From Oscillospiraceae bacterium (GTDB taxonomy: Bacteria > Bacillota > Clostridia > Oscillospirales > CAG-272): a stretch of DNA of 13,516 bases. Numbering within the stretch: the first letter of the stretch is position 1; each line of letters begins with the position of its first letter. The translations under genes were made by a program, and so were the position numbers. Location of the stretch: NCBI GenBank assembly GCA_009779295.1, contig WREN01000027.1, positions 1 to 13,516 on the forward strand, in the 5' to 3' direction. Below the pieces are notes generated by a model. It saw only the letters and a list, made by a program, of their open reading frames with translations. It did no database searches and was not told the DNA's origin. Positions 7,364 to 13,516 of this stretch are shown here, in pieces.

Positions 7364-8355
7364 AATAATTTTATAAACCTTTCACCTGCGTAATTTAAAA
7401 ATTCATACATTGCCCCGCAATATTTGTATTCGCCGTCCTGTGTGTATCTTCTGCAACCGCCGCGGCATATTATATACCATTTGCAGGATTTGCATTTCGG
7501 GGAATGAATACATGATTGCTTGATAAATGTCTGCGCGGTTTCACTTTCGAATATCTCTTTGAATGAGTGTTCGTTGATATTTCCGATCTTATATTCGTCA
7601 AGCACGTAAAAATCGCACGGATAAACGCTGCCGTCGGATTCAATCACGAATTGAATCCCGCACATACCGGTCATTCCGCAGCTCTCGGGATTGCGTCCCG
7701 CGAAAATGTTCAACAAATTGTCGAAATAGCGTATGCTTACATCATCATTATACCACAAATCAAATAATGTTTTCAAAAAGTATAAATAATTCTGCGGGGT
7801 TAATAATTCGTCCGAACCAAGGCAAGGAATAAACTGTAAGTATTTCCAGTTTTGGTTTTTGTAAAAGCGGTAAATTTTCGCGATATTCCGTGCCGTATCG
7901 TTGTTTACTACCGTCAGAATATTGAATTGTACATCATGTTTTTTTAATATCGATGCCGCTTTCACGACCTTATTAAACGTTCCGCAGCGGTTCTTGTCGT
8001 GCAAATCTTTCGTGCCGTCGAGCGATAAACCCACTAAAAAATTATTTTCTTGGAAAAATTCCGCCCATTCTTCGTCGATATTGATTCCGTTTGTTTGAAT
8101 AGTGTAACCGGCGTTACGGCTGTAACACAATTCAATCAATCTCCTATAGAAATCAATACCTGCGAGCGTGGGTTCGCCGCCTTGAAACGCGAACGTAACG
8201 TTATCTCTGCCCGTATCAAACGCCTTCCGCACAATTGTTTCCAGCGTGGAAATATCCATTATGCCATGATCTTTCGTCGTATGGTAAAAACAATATTTGC
8301 AATTTATATTGCATAAACTTGAGACGGGTTTGATAAGCATCGATAAAGCAGGCAT
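7360..8355 (-). CDS. Radical SAM/SPASM anaerobic sulfatase-maturating enzyme (anSME-like)
   Basis: This enzyme is predicted to oxidise the active-site Cys of the neighbouring sulfatase to formylglycine without oxygen, using S-adenosylmethionine and iron-sulfur clusters. The radical SAM cluster motif is CNINCKYC (Cys15, Cys19, Cys22), with the GGEP motif at 59-62. The C-terminal SPASM domain contributes Cys226, Cys232, Cys247, Cys288, Cys291, Cys297, Cys301 and Cys313, enough for two further [4Fe-4S] clusters. Asp248 directly follows Cys247, matching the proposed catalytic base of characterised anSMEs. At 331 residues it is somewhat shorter than the typical 370 or so. The binding site GAGGT overlaps the sulfatase stop codon (TGAGGT), and the gap is 8 bp, so the two should be co-translated. 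Another peptide-modifying SPASM role is possible, but the adjacent Cys-type sulfatase makes maturase the best call. Confidence 0.92.
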   Translation of the reverse strand: MPALSMLIKPVSSLCNINCKYCFYHTTKDHGIMDISTLETIVRKAFDTGRDNVTFAFQGGEPTLAGIDFYRRLIELCYSRNAGYTIQTNGINIDEEWAEFFQENNFLVGLSLDGTKDLHDKNRCGTFNKVVKAASILKKHDVQFNILTVVNNDTARNIAKIYRFYKNQNWKYLQFIPCLGSDELLTPQNYLYFLKTLFDLWYNDDVSIRYFDNLLNIFAGRNPESCGMTGMCGIQFVIESDGSVYPCDFYVLDEYKIGNINEHSFKEIFESETAQTFIKQSCIHSPKCKSCKWYIICRGGCRRYTQDGEYKYCGAMYEFLNYAGERFIKLL

Positions 8356-8363
8356 TTTTTACC

Positions 8364-9746
8364 TCACAATTTTCGGTTATTTAATAATTGTTTGGCGTTC
8401 CATCTGAGTATCGGGTCGCTGCAACGTTTCAATTCATCGTGAAGTTTTAAACGCATATCCGAAATTATCTGCGCCTTTGTGCTATCATAAATTAAGTTTG
8501 TAAGTTCATGCGGGTCGGATTGTAAATCGTAAAACTCGTCCATGTCGGTCAAGTTCCAGACGTATTTGTAGTTCGCGTTGCAAATCATGCGCGAGCAATA
8601 CAAGCCGAATTGCTGACCGTTGTAAGTTGACACGGCATAGGTTCGACCATCGGTATTTAAACCGTTAATAAGTTCGTTCGAGATGTCTGCCCCTTGGAAA
8701 TCCGAAGGGATCTCAAGGTTCAAAAGCGAAAGTAAAGTCGGCGCGACATCAAGGCAGTTATGCACGTAACCTGTATAGCGGTTCGGTTTTATATGTCCGT
8801 CCCAGCGAATCGCGAGCGGAACGCGGCAGATGTCTTCGTACATGTTGCAATGCTTGTCGACGAGACGGTGTCCGCCGCCTAAATCGCCGTGATCGGTCGT
8901 GTAGATGATTATCGTGTTTTCGATTTCGTCCGTTTCCTCGAGCTTGTCCAAAATTCTTCCTACCGCGTCGTCATACTGCGAAACGATTCCGTAATAATTG
9001 GCGGTCGTATGTTTCCATTCGTCCCAGCCGCGGTTTTCGAGCTCCCAGTTGATGAGCTGCTGCTTTTGTATGTACGGCTTGTTTTCGAACGTTTCGCCGA
9101 AACTGCCCCACATCGGTATTTCGTCGGGGTCGTACATCGTGTCGAACGGCGCGGACGGTCTGCATGGCAGATGCGGTTCCGGGCTGTCTATGTGGATATA
9201 CCACGGCTTGTCAAGTTTTGACAGCGCTTCAATGCGCTCGATTGCGAATTTCGCCGTCAAATGCGTGTAGGAATCCTCCAACGGTACCGGATTACTCTCG
9301 CCGAAATAACCGTTCTCGTATTGGATGTTAGGATGTTTTTCCGCGATGATTTTGTTGATGTCGTGCCGCCCGACGAACGAATCGAAGCCGTATTGAAGCG
9401 GGGATTTGCCGCTGTCCGCTTCCCACAACCCGACATAAGCCGTATTGTAGCCGGTGTCTTTTATCGCTCGAGTCCACAGATAGCCGTCGGACGGCGTATC
9501 GCATATCGGAAACACGATGTGCGGATTCCACAATCCGCCGTATGCTTCGGGGCGTTTGCCCGTAAACAACGCCTGTCTGGCGGGTGTGCAAACGGGAATA
9601 GGGGTATATGCTTTCTCGAAGTATACCCCATTATCTGCGATGCGTTCCAAATTCGGCGTCTTCACAGGATACATTCCGCTCATCGAGAGGCAGTCGTATC
9701 TCTGCTGATCGTACATTATGAATAGGATATTGGGTTTATCTCTCAT
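8364..9746 (-). CDS. Cytoplasmic Cys-type sulfatase family hydrolase
   Basis: This 460-residue protein belongs to the formylglycine sulfatase/alkaline phosphatase superfamily. The maturation motif is CTPAR (Cys53 to Arg57, extended by QALFTGKRP). Predicted metal ligands are Asp13 and Gln14 (YDQQR), and Asp285 and His286 (TTDHGD). A Gln in the first pair is the pattern of phosphonate monoester hydrolase and choline-sulfatase-like members. His192 (EPHLP) and Lys298 (DKHCNMYED) match conserved sulfate-pocket residues. The usual GKWHLG motif reads VGLWEA (105-110), so both its Lys and its His are absent. There is no signal peptide, so the enzyme is cytoplasmic and should act on an imported small molecule. 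The start overlaps the upstream isomerase stop by 4 bases (ATGA). The next gene is the likely maturase. A sulfate ester is the default substrate, but a phosphodiester or phosphonate ester is possible. Confidence 0.93.
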   Translation of the reverse strand: MRDKPNILFIMYDQQRYDCLSMSGMYPVKTPNLERIADNGVYFEKAYTPIPVCTPARQALFTGKRPEAYGGLWNPHIVFPICDTPSDGYLWTRAIKDTGYNTAYVGLWEADSGKSPLQYGFDSFVGRHDINKIIAEKHPNIQYENGYFGESNPVPLEDSYTHLTAKFAIERIEALSKLDKPWYIHIDSPEPHLPCRPSAPFDTMYDPDEIPMWGSFGETFENKPYIQKQQLINWELENRGWDEWKHTTANYYGIVSQYDDAVGRILDKLEETDEIENTIIIYTTDHGDLGGGHRLVDKHCNMYEDICRVPLAIRWDGHIKPNRYTGYVHNCLDVAPTLLSLLNLEIPSDFQGADISNELINGLNTDGRTYAVSTYNGQQFGLYCSRMICNANYKYVWNLTDMDEFYDLQSDPHELTNLIYDSTKAQIISDMRLKLHDELKRCSDPILRWNAKQLLNNRKL

Positions 9747-10456
9747 AATGTCTTTAAATAATCTATGCAGCGTCTGACTTCGCTGATACCGTCAGGATTC
9801 AGTGTTTCGCTTTCGACAACCATCACGATTCCGAGTTCGTTGCATTTAGCTATAACGTCTATAATCGGAGCCATGCCTTCGCCGAGCGCGAATCCTTCGC
9901 CTTTATCGTCGCCGTCTTTTAAGTGGATAACTTTGACGCGGTGTTTCAATCTTTCGAGCGTTTCGACGGGATCGAGTTTCGCGTTGTAAACCCAGTAGGT
10001 GTCGATTTCGAACAATATGTTCGTACGTTCTTCAAGTTCTTTATGGATATACAAACCGTCGTTATTCGGATGAAATTCGTGCGAATGGTTGTGATAGTGC
10101 ATCAGCATCCCTGCCGCTTCGACTTTCGGCTGATATTCGTTGATAAAATCGATGAAAGCGTCAAGTTTTTCTTTTGTGCTTAAGTCCGCTCCGGGGATTA
10201 TTAGGTTTGAGTTCCCTATCGTTTTGTGATATTTTATTGTCGCGTCTAAATTTTCGATTTGCTGCCAGCCGATATGCGTACCGTATACTGATAAGTTGTA
10301 TTTATCCAGCATACTTTTTATTTCTTCGGCGGTATAATCCGCGAATCCCGCAAATTGAACAAAAGAATAACCCATTGCCGCTACCTCGGAAAGTGCATAA
10401 TCCATTTGATTTTCAGTAATATCCCTGACGCTGTACATTTGAAGTCCGTAGTTCAT
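9743..10456 (-). CDS. Sugar phosphate isomerase/epimerase (IolE-like TIM barrel)
   Basis: This 237-residue xylose-isomerase-like TIM-barrel protein is predicted to isomerise or epimerise a sugar, keto-sugar or cyclitol. Visible motifs are His61 (THIGW), HNHSHEF (122-128), the EIDTYWV strand with Asp152 and Trp155, IHLKDG (His178, Lys180, Asp181) and the terminal Glu215 (VESE). The HNH..EF, D.YWV and LKD motifs recur in metal-dependent barrels of sugar-catabolism operons. I chose the ATG at 10456 rather than the in-frame GTG at 10471. A GAGGG binding site sits 8 bases before this ATG, and the extra five residues would be encoded by the binding site itself. It is the first gene of the sulfatase cluster, with a strong promoter about 40 bp upstream, and it overlaps the sulfatase gene by 4 bases. 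Confidence 0.9.
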   Translation of the reverse strand: MNYGLQMYSVRDITENQMDYALSEVAAMGYSFVQFAGFADYTAEEIKSMLDKYNLSVYGTHIGWQQIENLDATIKYHKTIGNSNLIIPGADLSTKEKLDAFIDFINEYQPKVEAAGMLMHYHNHSHEFHPNNDGLYIHKELEERTNILFEIDTYWVYNAKLDPVETLERLKHRVKVIHLKDGDDKGEGFALGEGMAPIIDVIAKCNELGIVMVVESETLNPDGISEVRRCIDYLKTL

Positions 10457-10493
10457 TTTAATTACCCTCACTTTTTAATAATAATTTAAATTT

Positions 10494-10522
10494 ATTATAA
10501 CGCATAATCATGTATTTTTCAA
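10494..10522 (-). promoter_or_regulatory. Sigma-A promoter of the sulfatase/isomerase gene cluster
   Basis: On the - strand, TTGAAA (10522-10517) and TATAAT (10499-10494) are separated by 17 bases. The -10 box is perfect and the -35 box matches five of six positions. The start of the first gene lies about 38 bp downstream. It diverges from the infC promoter, with the two -35 boxes about 90 bp apart. The AT-rich stretch between them (10523-10611) holds no gene. I could not pick out a convincing operator palindrome there. Confidence 0.85.
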
Positions 10523-10611
10523 GTATTTTATTGGAATTAATTTTATGAAATATACATTCCCCGCAATATTTGAACCGGATTATGAACTATCTGTAAATTT
10601 AATAAACCCTA

Positions 10612-10640
10612 TTGACAATAAGTACTCTATCTGCTATAAT
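10612..10640 (+). promoter_or_regulatory. Perfect consensus sigma-A promoter for infC-rpmI-rplT
   Basis: TTGACA (10612-10617) and TATAAT (10635-10640) are 17 bases apart, with an extended -10 TG at 10632-10633. All three elements match the consensus, as expected for a highly expressed translation operon. Transcription should start at about 10647, giving a leader of roughly 165 bases before the infC start. Confidence 0.93.
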
Positions 10641-10748
10641 ATAATAGCACAAAAAAGAAGTTGAACATTAATCCGTTCCACCTTACGGTTACTAATACCG
10701 CTTAGGTTAATAACTTTCCGACAGAAATTTTTTTCTGTTATATTTGTT

Positions 10749-10793
10749 ATGCGGAGTATAATTTTAATTAAAAATTTACCGCATTTTTTATTT
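10749..10793 (+). terminator. Leader terminator (attenuator) upstream of infC
   Basis: ATGCGG (10749-10754) pairs with CCGCAT (10779-10784), and an inner AATTTT/AAAATT stem can extend the helix. Six T residues and then ATTTT follow. It lies between the promoter and the infC ribosome binding site, so it must be read through for expression and is well placed to act as an attenuator. Confidence 0.75.
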
Positions 10794-10798
10794 TATAT

Positions 10799-10803
10799 GG
10801 AGG
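10799..10803 (+). promoter_or_regulatory. Ribosome binding site that selects an AUC start for infC
   Basis: GGAGG at 10799-10803 is followed after nine bases by ATC at 10813, an ideal spacing. The first in-frame ATG (10840) has AAGGAG only three bases upstream, which is too close for efficient use. No ATG, GTG or TTG lies in frame between the strong binding site and 10840. Confidence 0.75.
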
Positions 10804-10812
10804 TGCTTTTCA

Positions 10813-11379
10813 ATCAAAAACAGCAATTCTAAGGAGTATATGATCAATGACGAAATTGATTTTGCTCCGAATAAAATTGTTCGTGTCGTCGGTGAAAACA
10901 GCGAGCAAATCGGACTTTTATCGCTTAATGCCGCTTTAAATAATGCTTATGATAAAGGTTTAGACCTTGTACTTATCGCGCCGCAAGCCGAGCCGCCGGT
11001 CTGCCGCATGATGGATTACGGCAAATTCCGTTTTGAACGCGATAAAAAAGACAGGGAAGCCCGCAAAAAACAGCAAGTCATCGAAATTAAGGAGATCCAG
11101 ATCACGTGCCTTATCGACACAAACGATTTAAACACTAAAATTAACCACGCCCGCCGCTTTTTAACGGACGGCGATAAAGTAAAAGTTGTGGTTAAATTTA
11201 AAGGCAGACAGATGAACCACCTTGAAATGGGGTATGAATTACTCGCCAGATTCGAGTCGGCTTGCGCCGATTTGGGAAACATGGAGAAGAAACCCGTTAT
11301 GGAAGGCCGGTCCATGATCATATTCATTGCGCCAATCAAACAGCAAAATGCTGCGCAACAATCAGCTGTAAAACAATAA
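10813..11379 (+). CDS. infC: Translation initiation factor IF-3, apparent AUC start codon
   Basis: IF-3 binds the 30S subunit, keeps it from joining 50S and checks the start codon and initiator tRNA. From the AUC start the product is 188 residues. The N-terminal domain (about 10-80) carries the family strings INDEI, PPVCRMMDYGKFRFE and a basic Lys/Arg-rich linker. The C-terminal domain has KEIQI, DGDKVKVVVKFKGRQM and MEGRSMIIFIAP. Starting at AUC adds nine residues (MKNSNSKEY) before MINDEI, which matches the usual IF-3 length and N-terminal extension. A rare initiator codon is a known feature of infC (AUU in E. coli), because IF-3 discriminates against such codons and so limits its own synthesis. 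It is the first gene of infC-rpmI-rplT. The Gln/Ala-rich C-terminal tail is a little longer than usual. Confidence 0.96.
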   Translation: MKNSNSKEYMINDEIDFAPNKIVRVVGENSEQIGLLSLNAALNNAYDKGLDLVLIAPQAEPPVCRMMDYGKFRFERDKKDREARKKQQVIEIKEIQITCLIDTNDLNTKINHARRFLTDGDKVKVVVKFKGRQMNHLEMGYELLARFESACADLGNMEKKPVMEGRSMIIFIAPIKQQNAAQQSAVKQ

Positions 11380-11394
11380 GGAGATATAAAAATT

Positions 11395-11592
11395 ATGAGT
11401 AAAGTTAAAACACATAAAGCGACCGCGAAAAGATTCACGGTCACCAAAAGCGGAAAAGTAAAACTTTCGCACCAATACCGCCGTCATAAACTCGGATTGA
11501 AATCCGCGAAACGCAAAAGACAGCTTAGAAATGCGGCTTACCTCAGTGAGGCTATGGCGCCGACAGTTAAAATACTAATTCCATACAAATAA
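11395..11592 (+). CDS. rpmI: 50S ribosomal protein L35
   Basis: This small, very basic 65-residue protein of the large ribosomal subunit has the family hallmarks: the start KVKTHKATAKRF, then VTKSGKVKLSHQYRRH, and the Lys/Arg-rich KSAKRKRQLRNA core. The length is normal. AAGGAG lies 11 bases before the ATG, 15 bp after the infC stop. It sits between infC and rplT, as in most bacteria. Confidence 0.98.
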   Translation: MSKVKTHKATAKRFTVTKSGKVKLSHQYRRHKLGLKSAKRKRQLRNAAYLSEAMAPTVKILIPYK

Positions 11593-11621
11593 AAAACCGA
11601 ACATCAGGAGGATAATATAAA

Positions 11622-11975
11622 ATGGCAAGAGTTAAGGGTGCATTAATGACCCGCAAAAGAAGAAAACGCGTATTAAAACTAGCGAAAGGATACTGGGGCG
11701 CAAAGAGCAAACATTTTAAGATGGCGAAACAAGCCGTCATGAAAAGCGGCAACTATGCTTTTGTAGGCAGAAAACAAAAGAAAAGAGATTTCCGTTCGCT
11801 TTGGATCACGAGAATTTCCGCTCAGGCAAAATTAAACGGTATAAATTATTCGCGTTTTATGCACGGACTCAAATTGGCGGGAATCAATTTAAATAGAAAA
11901 ATGCTCGCAGAATTGGCAGTATCGGATAAAGATGCTTTTAACGCTATTGCGGAAAAGGCAAAAGCTGCGTTATAA
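11622..11975 (+). CDS. rplT: 50S ribosomal protein L20
   Basis: L20 binds 23S rRNA early in 50S assembly and in Firmicutes also represses its own operon through the infC leader. The 117-residue length and the basic sequence are typical: ARVKGALMTRKRRKRVLKLA, then GYWGAKSKHFKMAKQAVMKS, FRSLWITRISAQAKLNG and MLAELAVSDKDAFNAI. AGGAGG lies 11 bases before the ATG. It is the last gene of the operon, closed by a hairpin terminator 20 bp downstream. Confidence 0.98.
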   Translation: MARVKGALMTRKRRKRVLKLAKGYWGAKSKHFKMAKQAVMKSGNYAFVGRKQKKRDFRSLWITRISAQAKLNGINYSRFMHGLKLAGINLNRKMLAELAVSDKDAFNAIAEKAKAAL

Positions 11976-11992
11976 AATGCGTTATTTATATT

Positions 11993-12016
11993 AACCCGAG
12001 AGTGACTCGGGTTTTT
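11993..12016 (+). terminator. Intrinsic terminator of infC-rpmI-rplT
   Basis: AACCCGAG (11993-12000) and CTCGGGTT (12006-12013) form an eight-pair stem with a five-base loop, followed directly by a run of T residues. It lies between rplT and the methyltransferase gene, so the latter needs read-through or a separate promoter. I did not find a convincing promoter in the 27 bp that remain. Confidence 0.92.
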
Positions 12017-12042
12017 ATGTTATGGGAAGTGTATAAATTAAT

Positions 12043-12822
12043 ATGGATGACATAATAACCAGCCGCGCAAATCCTTTGATTTGCGAAATCGCTAAGCTGA
12101 GCGATAAAAAATATCGCGACGAAGAAAAATTATTTATTTTCGAGGGGAAAAAACTACTCGAAGAAGCAATCACATCCGATTTAGAAATAAAATATATATT
12201 TTATACTGAGGATAATTGTGATTTTTTTGATAACAAACTATTGAATATCTGTAAAAAAATCGTTTCGGACGGCGTTTATGCCAAAATTACAGAAGAAAAA
12301 GTTCCGCAAGGTATATTATGCGTTGCGAAATATCTTGACAATTTCCATAAAAACGTTAAAATATATAGTAATAATTATTCAAAGATTTTCATGTTATCAT
12401 CCATAAGAGACCCCGGTAATTTGGGAACGATCATCAGAACCGCCTGCGCGTTCGGAATCGACAAACTGATACTGAGCGATGACTGCGCCGATATTTACAA
12501 CTCTAAAACGATCCGCGCTTCAATGGGCGCGCTGTTCCGTCAGAAAATCGTTATCTGCGAAGATATAATTGATACAATAAAAATATTAAAAAGCAAGTAT
12601 AAGATTTACGCTGCCGTTTTAGAAAACGCAGAAGATATTAGAAATATTAAATTAACAGACAATACCTGTTTCATTCTGGGAAATGAAGGACACGGGCTTT
12701 CGGATGAGATGGTCAATATCTGCGATCATAAAATTACAATACCTATGGTTGACGGGACGGAATCGCTGAACGTTTCCGCCGCAGCGGCCGTATTGATGTG
12801 GGAGGTTTATAAAGAATGCTGA
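12043..12822 (+). CDS. SpoU/TrmH-family RNA 2'-O-ribose methyltransferase
   Basis: This is a SPOUT-fold methyltransferase predicted to methylate a ribose 2'-OH in rRNA or tRNA using S-adenosylmethionine. The N-terminal region (about 1-100) resembles the L30e-like RNA-binding domain that precedes the fold in RlmB/TsnR-type enzymes. The three SpoU motifs are complete: motif 1 RDPGNLGTIIRTACAFG (122-138, Asn126 and Arg132), motif 2 LGNEGHGLS (212-220, Glu215) and motif 3 SLNVSAAAAV (241-250, Asn243). The length of 259 residues is typical. The rRNA target cannot be fixed from sequence. The binding site is weak (GGGAAG, rather distant). The gene lies behind the rplT terminator and overlaps dprA by 7 bases, so it probably shares a transcript with dprA. 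Confidence 0.93.
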   Translation: MDDIITSRANPLICEIAKLSDKKYRDEEKLFIFEGKKLLEEAITSDLEIKYIFYTEDNCDFFDNKLLNICKKIVSDGVYAKITEEKVPQGILCVAKYLDNFHKNVKIYSNNYSKIFMLSSIRDPGNLGTIIRTACAFGIDKLILSDDCADIYNSKTIRASMGALFRQKIVICEDIIDTIKILKSKYKIYAAVLENAEDIRNIKLTDNTCFILGNEGHGLSDEMVNICDHKITIPMVDGTESLNVSAAAAVLMWEVYKEC

Positions 12823-13516
12823 ACAAAAACGATATTTATTGGATGTGGATAAGTCTTGCGTGCGCGGCTGGCAGTAATTCCGGCGATGTTCTGATCGATA
12901 ATTTCGGTTATGATTCCGAAGCGATATTCAACGCCGATAAGCATGATTTCTCCGATTTAGATTTAAAACCGGAAACTGTTCGCGCCCTGCTCGATAAAGA
13001 TTTGGCGCAGACAAAGGAAATTTATGATTACTGCAAACAAAATAACATCGGGATTTTGACGCCGGCGAGTGAAAAATATCCCAACCGTCTGAAAGAAATA
13101 CGCACTCGTCCGCTCGTTTTGTATTACAAGGGCAGACTTCCCTCTCCCGATATCGAAAGCAACGTCTGTATCGCCGCCGTCGGCACGCGCCGCATGAGCG
13201 AATACGGCAAACGTTCCGCTTACACTATTTCTTACGATTTGGCGAGAGGCGGCGCGATAGTTGTCAGCGGAATGGCGCTCGGCGTTGATGGCGTTTGCCA
13301 TCGAGGCGCGCTGGACGCGGGAGGTTATACGATTGCGGTACTCGGCTGCGGTATAGACCGCGCATATCCTCCCGAACATAAGCTTTTGATGGATGAAATA
13401 ATCCACCGCGGACTTGTTATTACCGAGTACAGACCTTTCACTCCGCCGATAGGCGAACACTTTCCGGTGCGGAACCGAATCATCAGCGGATTATCGCAAG
13501 GCACGCTGATCATTGA
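12816..13516 (+). CDS. dprA: DNA-processing protein DprA, 5' part, runs off the window
   Basis: DprA binds incoming single-stranded DNA during natural transformation and loads RecA on it. The frame starts with ATG at 12816, inside the last codons of the methyltransferase gene, with GGGAGG (12800-12805) ten bases upstream. It stays open for 233 codons to the window edge. A helix-rich N-terminal region (about 1-100) precedes the Rossmann-like core. Its signature strings are VGTRRMSEYG, SGMALGVDGVCHRGAL, VLGCGIDRAYPPEH and the sequence FPVRNRIISGLSQGTLIIE at the cut. These match the canonical SG.A.G.D..AH.GAL and FP.RNRIISGLS patterns. Many Firmicutes keep dprA without known competence, so its presence alone does not show transformability. 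The C-terminal winged-helix domain, if present, lies beyond the window. Confidence 0.96.
   Translation, partial: MLNKNDIYWMWISLACAAGSNSGDVLIDNFGYDSEAIFNADKHDFSDLDLKPETVRALLDKDLAQTKEIYDYCKQNNIGILTPASEKYPNRLKEIRTRPLVLYYKGRLPSPDIESNVCIAAVGTRRMSEYGKRSAYTISYDLARGGAIVVSGMALGVDGVCHRGALDAGGYTIAVLGCGIDRAYPPEHKLLMDEIIHRGLVITEYRPFTPPIGEHFPVRNRIISGLSQGTLII

Larger units (their letters stand above)
10647..10812 (+). promoter_or_regulatory. Structured infC leader, probable L20-type autoregulatory attenuator
   Basis: The untranslated leader contains several overlapping pairings. ATTAA-CC (10667-10674, one base bulged) can pair with GGTTAAT (10705-10711) and encloses two mutually exclusive small hairpins, CCGT/ACGG (10673-10688) and CGGT/ACCG (10686-10700). 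A separate hairpin ACAGAAA/TTTCTGT lies at 10721-10738. The leader ends in a terminator-like stem with a T-run (10749-10793). In Bacillus subtilis and other Firmicutes the same operon is controlled by ribosomal protein L20, which binds the leader RNA and promotes premature termination. The position, the gene content and the terminator fit that system. I have not matched the L20 binding core base by base, so the regulator's identity is inference. Confidence 0.65.

Noticed and set aside
9261..9725. 154-codon open frame on the + strand inside the sulfatase gene, and nearby shorter ones
   Set aside because: These are antisense shadows of a well-supported sulfatase, with Arg/Val-rich composition and no recognisable domain.
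10721..10738. ACAGAAA/TTTCTGT hairpin as an intrinsic terminator
   Set aside because: The stem is AT-rich, the loop is part of the T-run, and no T-tract follows. The GC-based stem at 10749-10784 is the better terminator.
11016..11447. 143-codon open frame on the - strand across infC and rpmI
   Set aside because: It covers two certain ribosome/translation genes in antisense. Its hydrophobic look comes from the complement of Lys/Arg-rich codons.
12963..13460. 165-codon open frame on the - strand at the right end
   Set aside because: It overlaps dprA, whose conserved motifs run through the same bases on the + strand.

Overview
The window looks like chromosomal DNA of an anaerobic, low-to-moderate GC Firmicute, probably an uncultured member of the Clostridia. 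The reasons are the tig-clpP-clpX and infC-rpmI-rplT gene orders, strong GGAGG-type ribosome binding sites, near-perfect sigma-A promoters, a VanY-type carboxypeptidase, and an oxygen-sensitive radical-SAM sulfatase maturase. I see no phage, insertion sequence, CRISPR array, tRNA or rRNA. The exact lineage cannot be fixed without a search.

Layout. (1) Positions 2-652, + strand: the 3' end of an unrecognised gene that converges on clpX, with a bidirectional terminator between them. (2) Positions 4050-685, - strand: a consensus promoter, then trigger factor, ClpP and ClpX. This is a protein folding and quality-control operon with tightly coupled genes. (3) Positions 10522-4059, - strand: a seven-gene co-directional cluster behind one strong promoter. 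In order it encodes a TIM-barrel sugar isomerase/epimerase, a cytoplasmic Cys-type sulfatase, its likely radical-SAM maturase (anSME), a membrane protein with a stalk-like domain, a membrane-anchored VanY-type D,D-carboxypeptidase, a second TIM-barrel isomerase/epimerase and a calcineurin-like phosphoesterase. Genes overlap by 4 bp or are separated by 8-19 bp. No terminator is visible before tig, so read-through into the tig operon is possible. (4) Positions 10457-10812: a 356-bp intergenic region with two divergent promoters and a structured infC leader ending in an attenuator-like terminator. (5) Positions 10813-11975, + strand: infC (apparently starting at AUC), rpmI and rplT, closed by a terminator. 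(6) Positions 12043-13516, + strand: a SpoU-family RNA 2'-O-methyltransferase overlapping a dprA gene that runs off the window.

How the genes work together. The housekeeping modules are conventional. The accessory interest lies in the sulfatase cluster. The maturase would convert Cys53 of the sulfatase to formylglycine, and the two isomerases suggest that the desulfated product is a sugar or cyclitol. The sulfatase lacks the usual K-x-H pocket motif, so its substrate may not be a classical sulfated glycan. The stalk-like protein and the carboxypeptidase are adjacent and share an unusually similar transmembrane anchor, which suggests a common origin of the anchor or physical pairing in the membrane.
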